The position numbers and the translations under genes were made by a program. A stretch of DNA of 64,000 nt from JACCQS01 sp963766765 (GTDB lineage Bacteria > Actinomycetota > Actinomycetes > Mycobacteriales > Geodermatophilaceae), in the NCBI GenBank assembly GCA_963766765.1, contig CAVYBR010000017.1:1-64000 (forward strand), read 5' to 3'. The notes under the pieces were generated by a model that worked only from the letters and a program-made list of their open reading frames with translations, did not search any database and had not been told where the DNA came from. Shown here in pieces: positions 9,222 through 17,489 of this stretch; positions within the stretch are counted from its first letter, which is position 1; every line of letters begins with the position of its first letter.

Positions 9222-9414
9222 TAGGTGAGCAGCGGCAGTAGCGGATCGCCGAAACCGGATCATCTCCTCGCGGTACGGCGTGTCGCTGAGGACGAGGTGG
9301 GTGATGCCGAGGTCCTGATATTTGCGCAGGGCCGTGCGGTTGATCCCCGCGGACCTCGGCCACAGCGATAGGGGGACCGACCAGCCAACCGACTGCTCCC
9401 GCCATGTCTGCCAA
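9222..9414 (-). pseudogene. C-terminal remnant of a luciferase-like flavin monooxygenase
   Basis: Read leftward, GAVGWLVGPPIAVAEV, then after a frame change RKYQDLGITHLVLSDTPYRE, then after another GDPLLPLL plus a stop at 9222. Together they spell the end of an LLM-class (alkanesulfonate monooxygenase-like) FMN oxidoreductase of about 350 residues, with the rest missing and at least two indels. It cannot encode an active enzyme. Confidence 0.55.
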
Positions 9415-10115
9415 AGGCGCTTACTCCTGAGGAATGAGCCAGTTCAGCCCGAACAGAACTGCGGTTACTCCGGCTCCTCCTTCACCATCCATCGCCCTGC
9501 CGCCGGCTCGGGGGTCTACCCTGACCAGACAGCCACGGCATAGCTCACCGAGGGAACCTGCATCATGACCGACGAGCCAGATTCACTGGCGGTACGCCGG
9601 GTGGTTGGGTCTCCGGCTATGGGTGTCCGATTGACTGACGATGGGGGTCACATGGACTGGAAACGACGGCATCTTAAGCGTTGTCACAAGTGCGAGGAGG
9701 ATACCGACCCGGTCGCCACGCCGACCCTCTTTGTCTGGGGTGGCGGTGTCCCTGGACTGTCCTTGGCCACGTTCGTTGCTCGCGGCCAACGCCTCGCTGA
9801 CAAGGGCGACTGGGCCAATGAGCACCACGCCACAGGCTCTCCGGGACCCTCTGAACGGCCGTGACCCGACTACCCGGGGGGAATTACCCGGGGGCCCGGC
9901 AAAGTCGTTGATGAAGGCACGCGCCACCGCAGCGCCGGCTGGTTATTGTCGATGGTGCCTTCGGTGACCAGGTCGAACAGCGCTGCCGGCGCCTCGACGT
10001 ACTCAACGCCGTCGTAGCTGTCGGTCTGCCCCATAGCCTGGTACCGGGCCATCGTGCGCTTGCCGCCGCAGATCTCGAGTGTGCTGCACCGTCAAAACAG
10101 GCCGTCCAATCTGCC
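9415..10115. other. Stretch without a convincing gene
   Basis: The stretch holds a 99-codon rightward frame at 9565-9864 that has a plausible GAGGGA ribosome site but poor codon bias (containing KRCHKCEEDTDP). It also holds a 60-codon leftward frame at 9870-10052 (ARYQAMGQTDSYDGVEYVEA) that looks like the end of a lost protein. I recognise neither. Confidence 0.3.
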
Positions 10116-11648
10116 TTAGAGGGATCGGCGCCGGTCGTCCAGCATCAGGGCGGCCACTCGTTCGCCGATCAGAACGGCAGTAGCCGCTGGTCCGCGGGAG
10201 GGAACATCGGCCAGAATCGACGTGTCCGCGACGCGCAGGCCTGCCACGCCATACACCTGTCCGGCGGCGTTAACAACGGCCCGAGGGTCGTGTTCGGGGC
10301 CGAACGGTGCGCTACCGCAGGTGTGCAGGCTGGTTCCGAGGTGCTCGCCGATCCAGGTGTCGAGCGCATGATCGGTGTCGAGATCTGCGCGGCCGAGGCT
10401 GGCGAGACCAGCGGAGATCGATTCGAAGGCGGGATCAGTCAGCAGCGCCGCGGTCTCGCGAACTGCGTCGCGCATCCGCTGCCGATCCCCGGCGGCCACC
10501 AGATAGCTATAGTCGATCGCAGGCCGGGCTGTGGCGTCGGCGGATCGTAGTCGGAGCTGTCCCCGGCTTTCCGGTTGTGCGAGCGAGACGAGAACCTCGA
10601 GCGGACCCGCCGTGTCTCTTCCGTGCAAGAGGTAGGGCAGAGGCTTCAGCAGGGGCAGCACCTCGGCGGTCCGGGTATGCAGAACGGTTTGCAGGACGGT
10701 GAGGTCGTCGGCGCCCATCGGGGTGCGCGGCAGCCAGGAAACGGCGACCTGAGGATGATCGGAGAACGCTGATCCGACGCCTGGCGAGTCATGGACGACG
10801 TCGACCCCAACGCTCTCAAGATGCGCGGCCGGCCCGATTCCCGAGAGCAGCAGCAACTGCGGCGAAGCAATCGCACCGGCGCACAGCACCACCTCGTCGG
10901 CCTCGAGCACGATCTCACTGCCCTGAGTGCGTACGAGGACTCCTCGCACTCGCTCCGCCTTGATCAGCGCCCGGCTCACCACCGCCCCGCCCCGCACGAC
11001 CAGCAGTGGAGAGTCCTGCTTCGGACCGAGGTAGGCAAGGGCCGTGTTCCAGCGGAGTCCGTTTCGGTGATTCATCGGTACCGGGCCGATGCCCGGCCCG
11101 TCATCGACGTTCTTGTCCTCGATCCGTGCCCAGCCAGCGGATCTGGCCGCCAACTGGAACGCCACGGACACCGGATGTTCCGGCAGTGGTCGCGAGACGG
11201 GCATCGGTCCGGCGGCCCCATGGAGCTCGGACGAGCCGAAATCGAGATCGGTCTCCATCCTGCGCAGGAATGGAAGACACTCCCCGAAGCCCCACTCAGG
11301 CGCCACCGCGGCCCATCGGTCGAAATCGGTGCGACAGGCGCGGACGAAGTAGGCCCCGTTCGTCGCGGTCGATCCACCTGCGATCCGTCCGCGGACCACG
11401 AGGTGGTCCCGTCCTGGTGCGAGAGTCGCCGGATAGGCCCAGGCGGCTGGGTGGGCCGGATCGGCGCCACGAAGTGACCCGGCAGACAGCAGGTCGGCCG
11501 GAAATGCCGAGACGGACAGCGGAACAGGGCCGGCCTCGAGCAATAGCACCCGAGCACCCGCGTCCACCAGCCTGCCGGCGAGCGCGCACCCCGATGCGCC
11601 GGCGCCCACGACGATCACGTCCGGGCGGCCGCCAATCGCGGCGGTCAC
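10116..11648 (-). CDS. mftG: Mycofactocin-system GMC oxidoreductase MftG
   Basis: A flavoenzyme of about 510 residues. The FAD-binding N-terminus is VIVVGAGASGCALAGRL, then RIAGGSTATNGAYFVRA and, mid-protein, VLCAGAIASPQLLLLSGIGP. The C-terminal GMC domain carries LHTCGSAPFGP and GLRVADTSILADVPSRGPAA. MftG is reported to reoxidise reduced mycofactocin and pass the electrons to the respiratory chain. GTG 11648 gives the family N-terminus; frames further upstream overlap the methyltransferase gene. The position, leftward behind mftR and the methyltransferase, fits a divergent half of the MFT cluster. Confidence 0.85.
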   Translation of the reverse strand: MTAAIGGRPDVIVVGAGASGCALAGRLVDAGARVLLLEAGPVPLSVSAFPADLLSAGSLRGADPAHPAAWAYPATLAPGRDHLVVRGRIAGGSTATNGAYFVRACRTDFDRWAAVAPEWGFGECLPFLRRMETDLDFGSSELHGAAGPMPVSRPLPEHPVSVAFQLAARSAGWARIEDKNVDDGPGIGPVPMNHRNGLRWNTALAYLGPKQDSPLLVVRGGAVVSRALIKAERVRGVLVRTQGSEIVLEADEVVLCAGAIASPQLLLLSGIGPAAHLESVGVDVVHDSPGVGSAFSDHPQVAVSWLPRTPMGADDLTVLQTVLHTRTAEVLPLLKPLPYLLHGRDTAGPLEVLVSLAQPESRGQLRLRSADATARPAIDYSYLVAAGDRQRMRDAVRETAALLTDPAFESISAGLASLGRADLDTDHALDTWIGEHLGTSLHTCGSAPFGPEHDPRAVVNAAGQVYGVAGLRVADTSILADVPSRGPAATAVLIGERVAALMLDDRRRSL

Positions 11649-11683
11649 GGGCGGGCACCCGCCGGCCGGGCGATGGTGAACAT
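11645..11683 (-). CDS. Possible 12-codon leader peptide overlapping the mftG start
   Basis: An ATG at 11683 with an AAAGG ribosome site just upstream opens a 12-codon frame (MFTIARPAGARP). Its TGA overlaps the mftG GTG as GTGA. mftG has no good ribosome site of its own, so coupling from this leader is plausible. It could equally be chance, or the true mftG start with a one-base error. Confidence 0.25.
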   Translation of the reverse strand: MFTIARPAGARP

Positions 11684-11701
11684 GTCGCCTTTCTAGCAGC
11701 G

Positions 11702-12340
11702 TCAGACTCGGCAGGCGTAGACGCAGACATCTTCCGCGGGGCGGTTGTGCGTGAACGGCACTTCGGCGAGTGGATCCCTCGTCTCGAGCCGGGTGATCGA
11801 CGAGAAACGGCCGGTTCTCCGGAGCTGATAGGAAAGCCCGTCGTAGTCGTAGCACCACTTGTGTGGCTCGTAGGCCAGGCTGTGCGTGAAGACCGAGAAG
11901 TAGGCACTCGGCGGGGCATCGTCGGGAACCCTGTCCCGGGCCCATTCTCTGAACCCGGGGATGCTGTCGTAGTCGTCCTTGAGGTAGGCCCGGATGTGCT
12001 TCAGGAGATCCGGCACGGTGATGAGAATCGTCCCGCCCGGCTTCAGGATGTCGGCGCAGTTCTCCAGCACCCGAAGGCCGTCCTCGAAACCGAAGTGCTC
12101 GAGCGTGTGCTGCATCCGGACGAGATCGAACGTCCCGAGCCGGGCGAGATCGCGGTCGGTCAGATTGGCGATATCGGCGCGGTGATAGTCCTGCCGCAGC
12201 TCTTCGGGCACGGCACCGATCGGCAGGACGTCCAGGTACTCGAAGCCTGGCGTGAAGTCAGCGCCACAGCCGACGTCGAGCCATCGTGTCCGCCCAGCAG
12301 CGATCAACTGCTGGCTCAGGCCCGTGCCTGCGGGCATCAC
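11702..12340 (-). CDS. SAM-dependent methyltransferase in the mycofactocin cluster (MftM candidate)
   Basis: A 212-residue class I methyltransferase. Motif I is WLDVGCGADFTPGF, the acidic loop is around DIANLTD, and MQHTLEHFGFEDGLRVL with DILKPGGTILITVPDL forms the post-motif region. Its ATG overlaps the mftR stop (ATGA), and mftG follows 53 bases on. An enzyme called MftM is known to methylate the oligoglucoside tail of mycofactocin in mycobacteria. Placement inside the cluster makes that role likely, but I assign it by context, not by recognised sequence. Confidence 0.8.
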   Translation of the reverse strand: MMPAGTGLSQQLIAAGRTRWLDVGCGADFTPGFEYLDVLPIGAVPEELRQDYHRADIANLTDRDLARLGTFDLVRMQHTLEHFGFEDGLRVLENCADILKPGGTILITVPDLLKHIRAYLKDDYDSIPGFREWARDRVPDDAPPSAYFSVFTHSLAYEPHKWCYDYDGLSYQLRRTGRFSSITRLETRDPLAEVPFTHNRPAEDVCVYACRV

Positions 12341-12939
12341 GCACTACTCAGGTAGGTACGGAGACTGGTCATTGTCTCGTCGAGCAGTCGGCGGAGCGAG
12401 GACTCCGGCTGATCGAGCCAGCGTTCGTAGGCGGTCAGCGCCACCGCGAGACTGACCTGGCCGGCTGTTTGCGGCAGGAGGTCGTCAGGTCGAAGGCCGA
12501 GCCGCCTGGCGGCGTAGTCGGCGATCACCGCACGCCATTCGGCGTACCGGAGGACGGAATGGGCCTGCAGGGCAGGAGTTTTCAGGATCAGCCGCATCCG
12601 CTCCGCATGCGGCGGGCGCGCGTCAGCCGGGAACTCGTTGAACCGCAGCACGCCCTGACGCACCGCTTCGGGCAACGGCACGCTGTCCGGGATCTCGTCG
12701 AGAATCGTCCGGAAGTCTTCCAGCGTGCGGTCGAAGCGTCCCCACGGGATGTCGTTCTTCGATTCGTAGTACCGGAAGAGCGTCCGTCGCCCGACCCCGA
12801 CCGCATCCGCGATCGCTGCCATCGTGGTGCCCTCGAAACCGCGCTCGGCGAAGAGTCGGAACGCCGCCTGCTCGATCTCGCCGTGGGTGGTCGCGACCGG
12901 ACGTCCCAGCGCGGGACGGGTCCGGTCGCTGATCGTCAT
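12337..12939 (-). CDS. mftR: Mycofactocin-system TetR-family regulator MftR
   Basis: A repressor of about 200 residues. The N-terminal HTH is AAFRLFAERGFEGTTMAAIA followed by VGVGRRTLFRYYESKNDIPW, very close to known MftR proteins. The C-terminal ligand domain is all-helical. ATG 12939 is chosen over a TTG six codons upstream. It diverges from mftA with 98 bases between the two starts. MftR represses the MFT genes and is reported to respond to acyl-CoAs in mycobacteria. Confidence 0.9.
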   Translation of the reverse strand: MTISDRTRPALGRPVATTHGEIEQAAFRLFAERGFEGTTMAAIADAVGVGRRTLFRYYESKNDIPWGRFDRTLEDFRTILDEIPDSVPLPEAVRQGVLRFNEFPADARPPHAERMRLILKTPALQAHSVLRYAEWRAVIADYAARRLGLRPDDLLPQTAGQVSLAVALTAYERWLDQPESSLRRLLDETMTSLRTYLSSA

Positions 12940-12976
12940 CGCCGCGGAAGCCGGCAACCCACCGCCCCTTCCTTTT

Positions 12977-12991
12977 TGGCGCTTGGTGCCA
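12977..12991. promoter_or_regulatory. Candidate MftR operator in the mftR-mftA intergenic region
   Basis: TGGCGCTTGGTGCCA is a short inverted repeat (TGGCGC/GTGCCA, one mismatch, three-base spacer) in the middle of the 98-base divergent region. A TACTCT box that could serve as the mftA -10 element follows shortly after. Confidence 0.3.
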
Positions 12992-13037
12992 TTACTCTAC
13001 CCGGGAACTCCGGCAAGGCCATCCTGAGGAGACAGCC

Positions 13038-13163
13038 ATGAGCATGATCGAATCCCCCGCACCGGTCGAGGATCTGCACGACACGATCGAGGACGAGACC
13101 ACGCTGACAGCCGAGGCGTTGATCGAGGAGGTCTCCATCGACGGCATGTGCGGCGTCTACTGA
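13038..13163 (+). CDS. mftA: Mycofactocin precursor peptide MftA
   Basis: A 41-residue ribosomal precursor ending in IDGMCGVY, the near-invariant MftA C-terminus. MftC oxidatively decarboxylates the last Tyr and joins it to the penultimate Val, giving the core that becomes the redox cofactor mycofactocin. The acidic leader (IEDETTLTAEALIEEV) is the docking part for MftB. A GAGGAGA ribosome site lies about 8 bases before the ATG. It is the first gene of the rightward operon, 16 bases before mftB. Confidence 0.95.
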   Translation: MSMIESPAPVEDLHDTIEDETTLTAEALIEEVSIDGMCGVY

Positions 13164-13179
13164 ACAGGCTGCTCGAGCC

Positions 13180-13479
13180 ATGACGCCGGCAGCCGAGGTA
13201 CGACTGGACCAGGCCTGGCGGCTGTCGCCGTCGGTGGCGCTGCGGCCAGAGCCGTTCGGCGCCCTCGCCTATCACTTCGGCAACCGCCGACTGACCTTCC
13301 TCAAACGCCGTGAACTGGTCGAGGTCGTGCGAGCCCTGTCCGAGCAACCGGACGTGCGCGCGGCATTGATCACCGCAGGCCTGCCGGAGCAGCAGTGGCC
13401 GGCCTATCTGGCCGCCCTGCAAGGGCTGGCAGACACAGACATGCTTCGTCGTGACGAGGCCGAGGAGATTCCGGCATGA
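13180..13479 (+). CDS. mftB: Mycofactocin precursor-binding protein MftB
   Basis: A 99-residue PqqD-like chaperone (RRE domain) that holds the MftA leader and presents it to MftC. Family features are WRLSPSVALRPEPFGALAYH and NRRLTFLKRRELVEVVRAL in the winged-helix part. The stop overlaps the mftC start (ATGA), indicating translational coupling. Confidence 0.92.
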   Translation: MTPAAEVRLDQAWRLSPSVALRPEPFGALAYHFGNRRLTFLKRRELVEVVRALSEQPDVRAALITAGLPEQQWPAYLAALQGLADTDMLRRDEAEEIPA

Positions 13480-14711
13480 CTCTCACAGACTCACCGGCGG
13501 CTCCGCAACGGCCGACCACAGGATCCTTGGTCGAGCAGTTCGAATGCGGGCTGGATGCCCCCATCTGCCTGACCTGGGAGCTCACCTACGCCTGCAACCT
13601 GGCCTGTGCACATTGCCTGTCCTCGTCGGGGCGCCGTGATCCGCTGGAGCTGACCACCGAACAGTGCCAGGCCGTGATCGACGAACTGCAACGGATGCAG
13701 GTCTTCTACGTCAACATCGGTGGTGGCGAGCCGACCATCCGGCCAGACTTCTGGCAGCTGCTCGACTACGCGGTGGACCACCAGGTCGGGGTGAAGTTCT
13801 CCACCAACGGTGTCCGCATCACCAGGGACCGCGCGCGGTTCCTGGCCGGCACGGACTATCTCGATGTGCAGGTTTCGCTGGACGGCGCGACGGCCGAGGT
13901 CAACGACTACGTGCGCGGCCCGGGTTCTTATCAGATGGCGCTCCAGGCGCTCGAGAACCTGGCCGCCGAGGGTTTCACCGATGCCAAGTTGTCGGTCGTC
14001 GTGACCAGGCACAACGTGACCCAGCTTGACGAGTTCAAGGCACTTGCGAACCGGTACGGCGCGACCCTGCGCCTGACCCGGTTGCGCCCGTCCGGACGCG
14101 GCGCGGACGTCTGGGACGAGCTCCATCCGCTCCCCGAGCAGCAGCGTCTTCTCTACGACTGGTTGGTGGGCAACGGCGACACCGTTCTCACCGGCGACTC
14201 CTTCTTCCATCTCGCCGCCTTCGGTGAGAGCCTGCCAGGACTCAACCTGTGCGGTGCCGGGCGCGTCGTCTGCCTGATCGACCCGATCGGCGACGTGTAC
14301 GCTTGCCCGTTCGCCATCCACGAGAACTTCCTGGCGGGCAACGTGCTCGACGCCGGCGGCTTCCAGCGGGTCTGGCAGACCTCGCGGTTGTTCACGGACC
14401 TGCGCTCCCCGCAGACGGCCGGCGCCTGCAACAGCTGCCAGCATTTCGACAAGTGTCGAGGCGGCTGCATGGCTGCTAAGTTCTTCACCGGCCTGCCGCT
14501 GGACGGCCCCGATCCTGAATGCGTGCGCGGATTGGGCGAAGACGCGCTGAGCGCACCGCGTCTCGTGCCATCGGCCGGGCAGGACCACTCCCACCGAGCA
14601 CCCGGTCGCAATCAGCCGGTGATGCTGCAGATCAGCCGTCACCGTCCGGACCCCGCAGTACCACCGGTGTCCGCCTGCGCGCAGAACCCGCTGGCCGGGT
14701 TCCAGCCCTGA
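13476..14711 (+). CDS. mftC: Mycofactocin radical SAM maturase MftC
   Basis: A 411-residue radical SAM/SPASM enzyme. The first cluster motif is C40-x3-C44-x2-C47 (ACNLACAHC); GGGEPTIRPDFWQLL follows. The SPASM region at the end has CNSCQHFDKCRGGCMAAKF and a distal Cys for auxiliary iron-sulfur clusters. It decarboxylates the C-terminal Tyr of MftA and forms the Val-Tyr carbon-carbon bond. The last 60 residues after the SPASM Cys set are low-complexity and poorly conserved. Confidence 0.95.
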   Translation: MTLTDSPAAPQRPTTGSLVEQFECGLDAPICLTWELTYACNLACAHCLSSSGRRDPLELTTEQCQAVIDELQRMQVFYVNIGGGEPTIRPDFWQLLDYAVDHQVGVKFSTNGVRITRDRARFLAGTDYLDVQVSLDGATAEVNDYVRGPGSYQMALQALENLAAEGFTDAKLSVVVTRHNVTQLDEFKALANRYGATLRLTRLRPSGRGADVWDELHPLPEQQRLLYDWLVGNGDTVLTGDSFFHLAAFGESLPGLNLCGAGRVVCLIDPIGDVYACPFAIHENFLAGNVLDAGGFQRVWQTSRLFTDLRSPQTAGACNSCQHFDKCRGGCMAAKFFTGLPLDGPDPECVRGLGEDALSAPRLVPSAGQDHSHRAPGRNQPVMLQISRHRPDPAVPPVSACAQNPLAGFQP

Positions 14712-14733
14712 GCCCGCCTCCGGAAAGGTGCCG

Positions 14734-15957
14734 ATGTCCAAGAGATGGCCACAGAACCCGTGGGCACAGAACCCCTGGTTCGAGACCGTCGCGGTCGCCC
14801 AGCGCCGCGCCAAGAAGCGGCTGCCGTCGTCGGTGTACTCCGCGCTGCTCGCCGGCTCAGAGCGGGGCCAGACCTATCAGGACAATCTGCAGGCCTTCAC
14901 CGAGCTTGGCTTCGCGCCGCACGTTGCCGGTCCGTCGACGGATCGCTCGACCACCACGAAGGTGCTCGGACAGGAGATCTCCTTTCCGGTGCTCATCTCG
15001 CCCACCGGTGTGCAAGCGGTCCACCCGGACGGTGAGGTCGCGGTAGCACGCGCCGCCGCGGCGCGAGGCATCGCGATGGGCCTGAGTTCCTTCGCCGGCA
15101 AAACCATCGAGGACGTGGTCACGGCGAATCCGAAGACCTTCTTCCAGGTCTACTGGATGGGCTCCAAGGACGCCATGCTGGAACGCATCGAAAGGGCCCG
15201 TGCGGCCGGCGCGGTGGGGCTCATCGCGACCCTGGACTGGTCCTTCTCGAACGGCCGCGACTGGGGCAGCCCGGAGATTCCGGATCGGATCGACGTGAAG
15301 ACCGCCGTGAGGTTCGCCCCGCAGGTACTGCGGCGGCCGCGGTGGGCCTGGGACTACGGCAAAGCCCGGCATCTGCCCGACCTCAGGGTTCCGAACATGG
15401 TCGGCGGCCACAACGCGGCGCCGACCTTCTTCGGCGCGTACTACGAGTGGATGCAGACTCCCATGCCGAGCTGGGAGGACGTCGCCTGGCTGCGAGCCCA
15501 GTGGGACGGCCCGTTCATGCTCAAAGGGATCTGCCGGATCGACGACGCGCTCCGGGCAGCCGACGCCGGCTTCACCGCGATCTCGGTGTCGAACCACGGC
15601 GGTAACAACCTGGACGGCACCCCCGCGGCCATTCGGATGCTGAAGCCGATCACCGATGCCGTGGGCAACGACATCGAGGTGCTGCTGGACGGAGGGATCC
15701 GGAGGGGCTCGGACGTCGTCAAGGCCCTGGCTCTCGGCGCCGGCGCCGTGATGATCGGCCGCGCCTACCTGTGGGGCCTGGCCACCAACGGCCAGGCCGG
15801 TGTGGAGAACGTCCTGGACATCCTTCGCGGCGGTATCGAGTCGGCACTCCTGGGTCTGCGCGTCCCCTCGGTCCACGACCTGACGCCCGACCACCTGATC
15901 ATCCCGGACGGCTTCCACCGTGCTCTCGGGTTGCCGACAGACCAGTACGACCGGTGA
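14734..15957 (+). CDS. mftD: Mycofactocin synthase MftD (FMN-dependent)
   Basis: An FMN-binding alpha-hydroxy-acid oxidase-like TIM barrel of about 407 residues. Motifs are FPVLISPTGVQAVHPDGE, the active-site SVSNHGGNNLDGTPA and the phosphate-binding VLLDGGIRRGSDVVKALALG. MftD deaminates the cyclised core to pre-mycofactocin, the redox-active alpha-keto amide. The ATG at 14734 is preferred over the GTG at 14728 because the GGAAAGG ribosome site overlaps that GTG. It lies 22 bases after mftC and 37 before mftF; in mycobacterial clusters the peptidase gene mftE sits in this gap, and here it is absent. Confidence 0.95.
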   Translation: MSKRWPQNPWAQNPWFETVAVAQRRAKKRLPSSVYSALLAGSERGQTYQDNLQAFTELGFAPHVAGPSTDRSTTTKVLGQEISFPVLISPTGVQAVHPDGEVAVARAAAARGIAMGLSSFAGKTIEDVVTANPKTFFQVYWMGSKDAMLERIERARAAGAVGLIATLDWSFSNGRDWGSPEIPDRIDVKTAVRFAPQVLRRPRWAWDYGKARHLPDLRVPNMVGGHNAAPTFFGAYYEWMQTPMPSWEDVAWLRAQWDGPFMLKGICRIDDALRAADAGFTAISVSNHGGNNLDGTPAAIRMLKPITDAVGNDIEVLLDGGIRRGSDVVKALALGAGAVMIGRAYLWGLATNGQAGVENVLDILRGGIESALLGLRVPSVHDLTPDHLIIPDGFHRALGLPTDQYDR

Positions 15958-15994
15958 ACCCGGATTCGCCGGGTGCGACCGATGAGCGCGCCTG

Positions 15995-17425
15995 ATGAGT
16001 GACCAGGCCGAACCGCGTGGGGCCGTCACCGAGGTCGATCTGCCGCTGCCGGCCGGCTTCACCGTCCGCCTCGGGCACCGAGTCCGGCTGTACGACGAGG
16101 GCCGAACCGTGGTCGGCGGCGCACCGACGACGGTTCTTCACCTGAACTCATCCGCGGCGCGTATCCTCGGTCAGCGGGAGTTGACCGTCCGGGGTGAAGG
16201 CTCGAGAAAGCTGGCCGATCGGCTCCTCGATCTGGACATGGCAGCACCGGAACTCGACAGCCTGCCCCCCGTCGGGCTCGACTCGGTGACAGTCGTCGTC
16301 CCTGTCTTCGACCGGGCGGAACAGGTCGACAGGTTGCTGCGCAGCGTTCCCGCCGAGGTCCGGGTCGTCCTCGTCGACGATCGGTCTCGCGATCCGGCGG
16401 CCATCGACACGGTGGCCGCCGCGCACGGCGCCGAAGTACTGCGGCATCAGGAGAACCAGGGACCGGCGGCCGCTCGCAACACCGGCCTCGCGCGCGTTCG
16501 AACGCCGTACGTCGCCTTCGTCGACAGCGACGTCGTACTCGAGCCCGGGACGCTGCCGACGTTGCTGCGGCATTTCCACGATCCCAGGGTCGCGCTCGCG
16601 GCTCCGCGCATCCTGGGTCTGCACGACACCGGCCGGCAGAGTTGGATCACCCGCTATGAGAATGCTCGGGCATCCCTCGACCTCGGCGAGTACCAGGCTC
16701 TGGTCAAACCTGGCGCAAGTGTCGCCTGGGTGCCCTCGGCCTGTGTCGTGGCCAGAGTCGGAGCGATCGACGGATTCGACACCGGCCTTCGGGTTGCCGA
16801 GGATGTCGACCTCGTCTGGCGGCTGCATCGCAGGGGATGGCGAGTCCGTTATGAGCCGGCCGCGTCCGTCCGGCACGAGCATCGGCCTGAGGTCGGCGCT
16901 TGGTGGGCGCGCAAACAGTACTACGGCACCGGCGCCCATGAGCTCGCGGTCAGACATGGCAAGAACGTGGCCCCGGCGGTCTTCACACCGTGGGCGGCCG
17001 GGGCGGTCACGGCGCTGATCCTTCAGCGCCGATGGTCCGCTCCCGCCGCTGCACTGATCTCACTTCTGGCGGCTCGGCGGATAGCGGGGAAGCTGCAGCG
17101 GAGTGCGGAGGCCGGGCGCATCGGTCGTCGGCTGGCCGTCGACGGAGTGACAGCGGCGCTCTTCCAGACCAGCGCACTGCTTCTCCGGCATTGGTGGCCT
17201 TTGGCAATGATCGGCAGCCTTTTCTCGGCCCGGCTCCGGCGCGCCGTACTGGTCGCCGCCGCGGTCGACACAGCGGTCGAATACCACCGAACCCAGGCCG
17301 ATCTCGACCCCGTTCGGTTTGCGATCGCCCGCCGGCTGGACGATCTCGCCTACGGCAGCGGCGTCTGGACCGGCGCCCTGAAACACCGATCGCTCAAGTC
17401 CCTGCTGCCTGACCTGCGCCGCTAG
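15995..17425 (+). CDS. mftF: Mycofactocin glycosyltransferase MftF
   Basis: A 476-residue family 2 glycosyltransferase that adds beta-1,4-glucose units to mycofactocin. A short N-terminal extension of about 95 residues is typical of MftF. The catalytic domain follows: VTVVVPVFDRAEQVDRLL, VLVDDRS, NQGPAAARNTGLARVRTPYV, the metal site FVDSDVVLEPG, and VAEDVDLVWRLHRRGWRVRY. The hydrophobic C-terminal third suggests membrane contact. It is the last gene of the mft operon. Confidence 0.93.
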   Translation: MSDQAEPRGAVTEVDLPLPAGFTVRLGHRVRLYDEGRTVVGGAPTTVLHLNSSAARILGQRELTVRGEGSRKLADRLLDLDMAAPELDSLPPVGLDSVTVVVPVFDRAEQVDRLLRSVPAEVRVVLVDDRSRDPAAIDTVAAAHGAEVLRHQENQGPAAARNTGLARVRTPYVAFVDSDVVLEPGTLPTLLRHFHDPRVALAAPRILGLHDTGRQSWITRYENARASLDLGEYQALVKPGASVAWVPSACVVARVGAIDGFDTGLRVAEDVDLVWRLHRRGWRVRYEPAASVRHEHRPEVGAWWARKQYYGTGAHELAVRHGKNVAPAVFTPWAAGAVTALILQRRWSAPAAALISLLAARRIAGKLQRSAEAGRIGRRLAVDGVTAALFQTSALLLRHWWPLAMIGSLFSARLRRAVLVAAAVDTAVEYHRTQADLDPVRFAIARRLDDLAYGSGVWTGALKHRSLKSLLPDLRR

Positions 17426-17477
17426 TCCCCGGTGGCGACGACGCTCGGACGGAAATCGCAAGTACGTATAGTGACAC

Positions 17478-17483
17478 TACGAT
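17478..17483 (+). promoter_or_regulatory. Possible -10 box of a leaderless promoter
   Basis: TACGAT lies 6 bases before the ATG at 17490, and no ribosome site precedes that ATG. This spacing is usual for leaderless actinobacterial transcripts. No clear -35 box is visible. Confidence 0.25.
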
Positions 17484-17489
17484 CACTCA

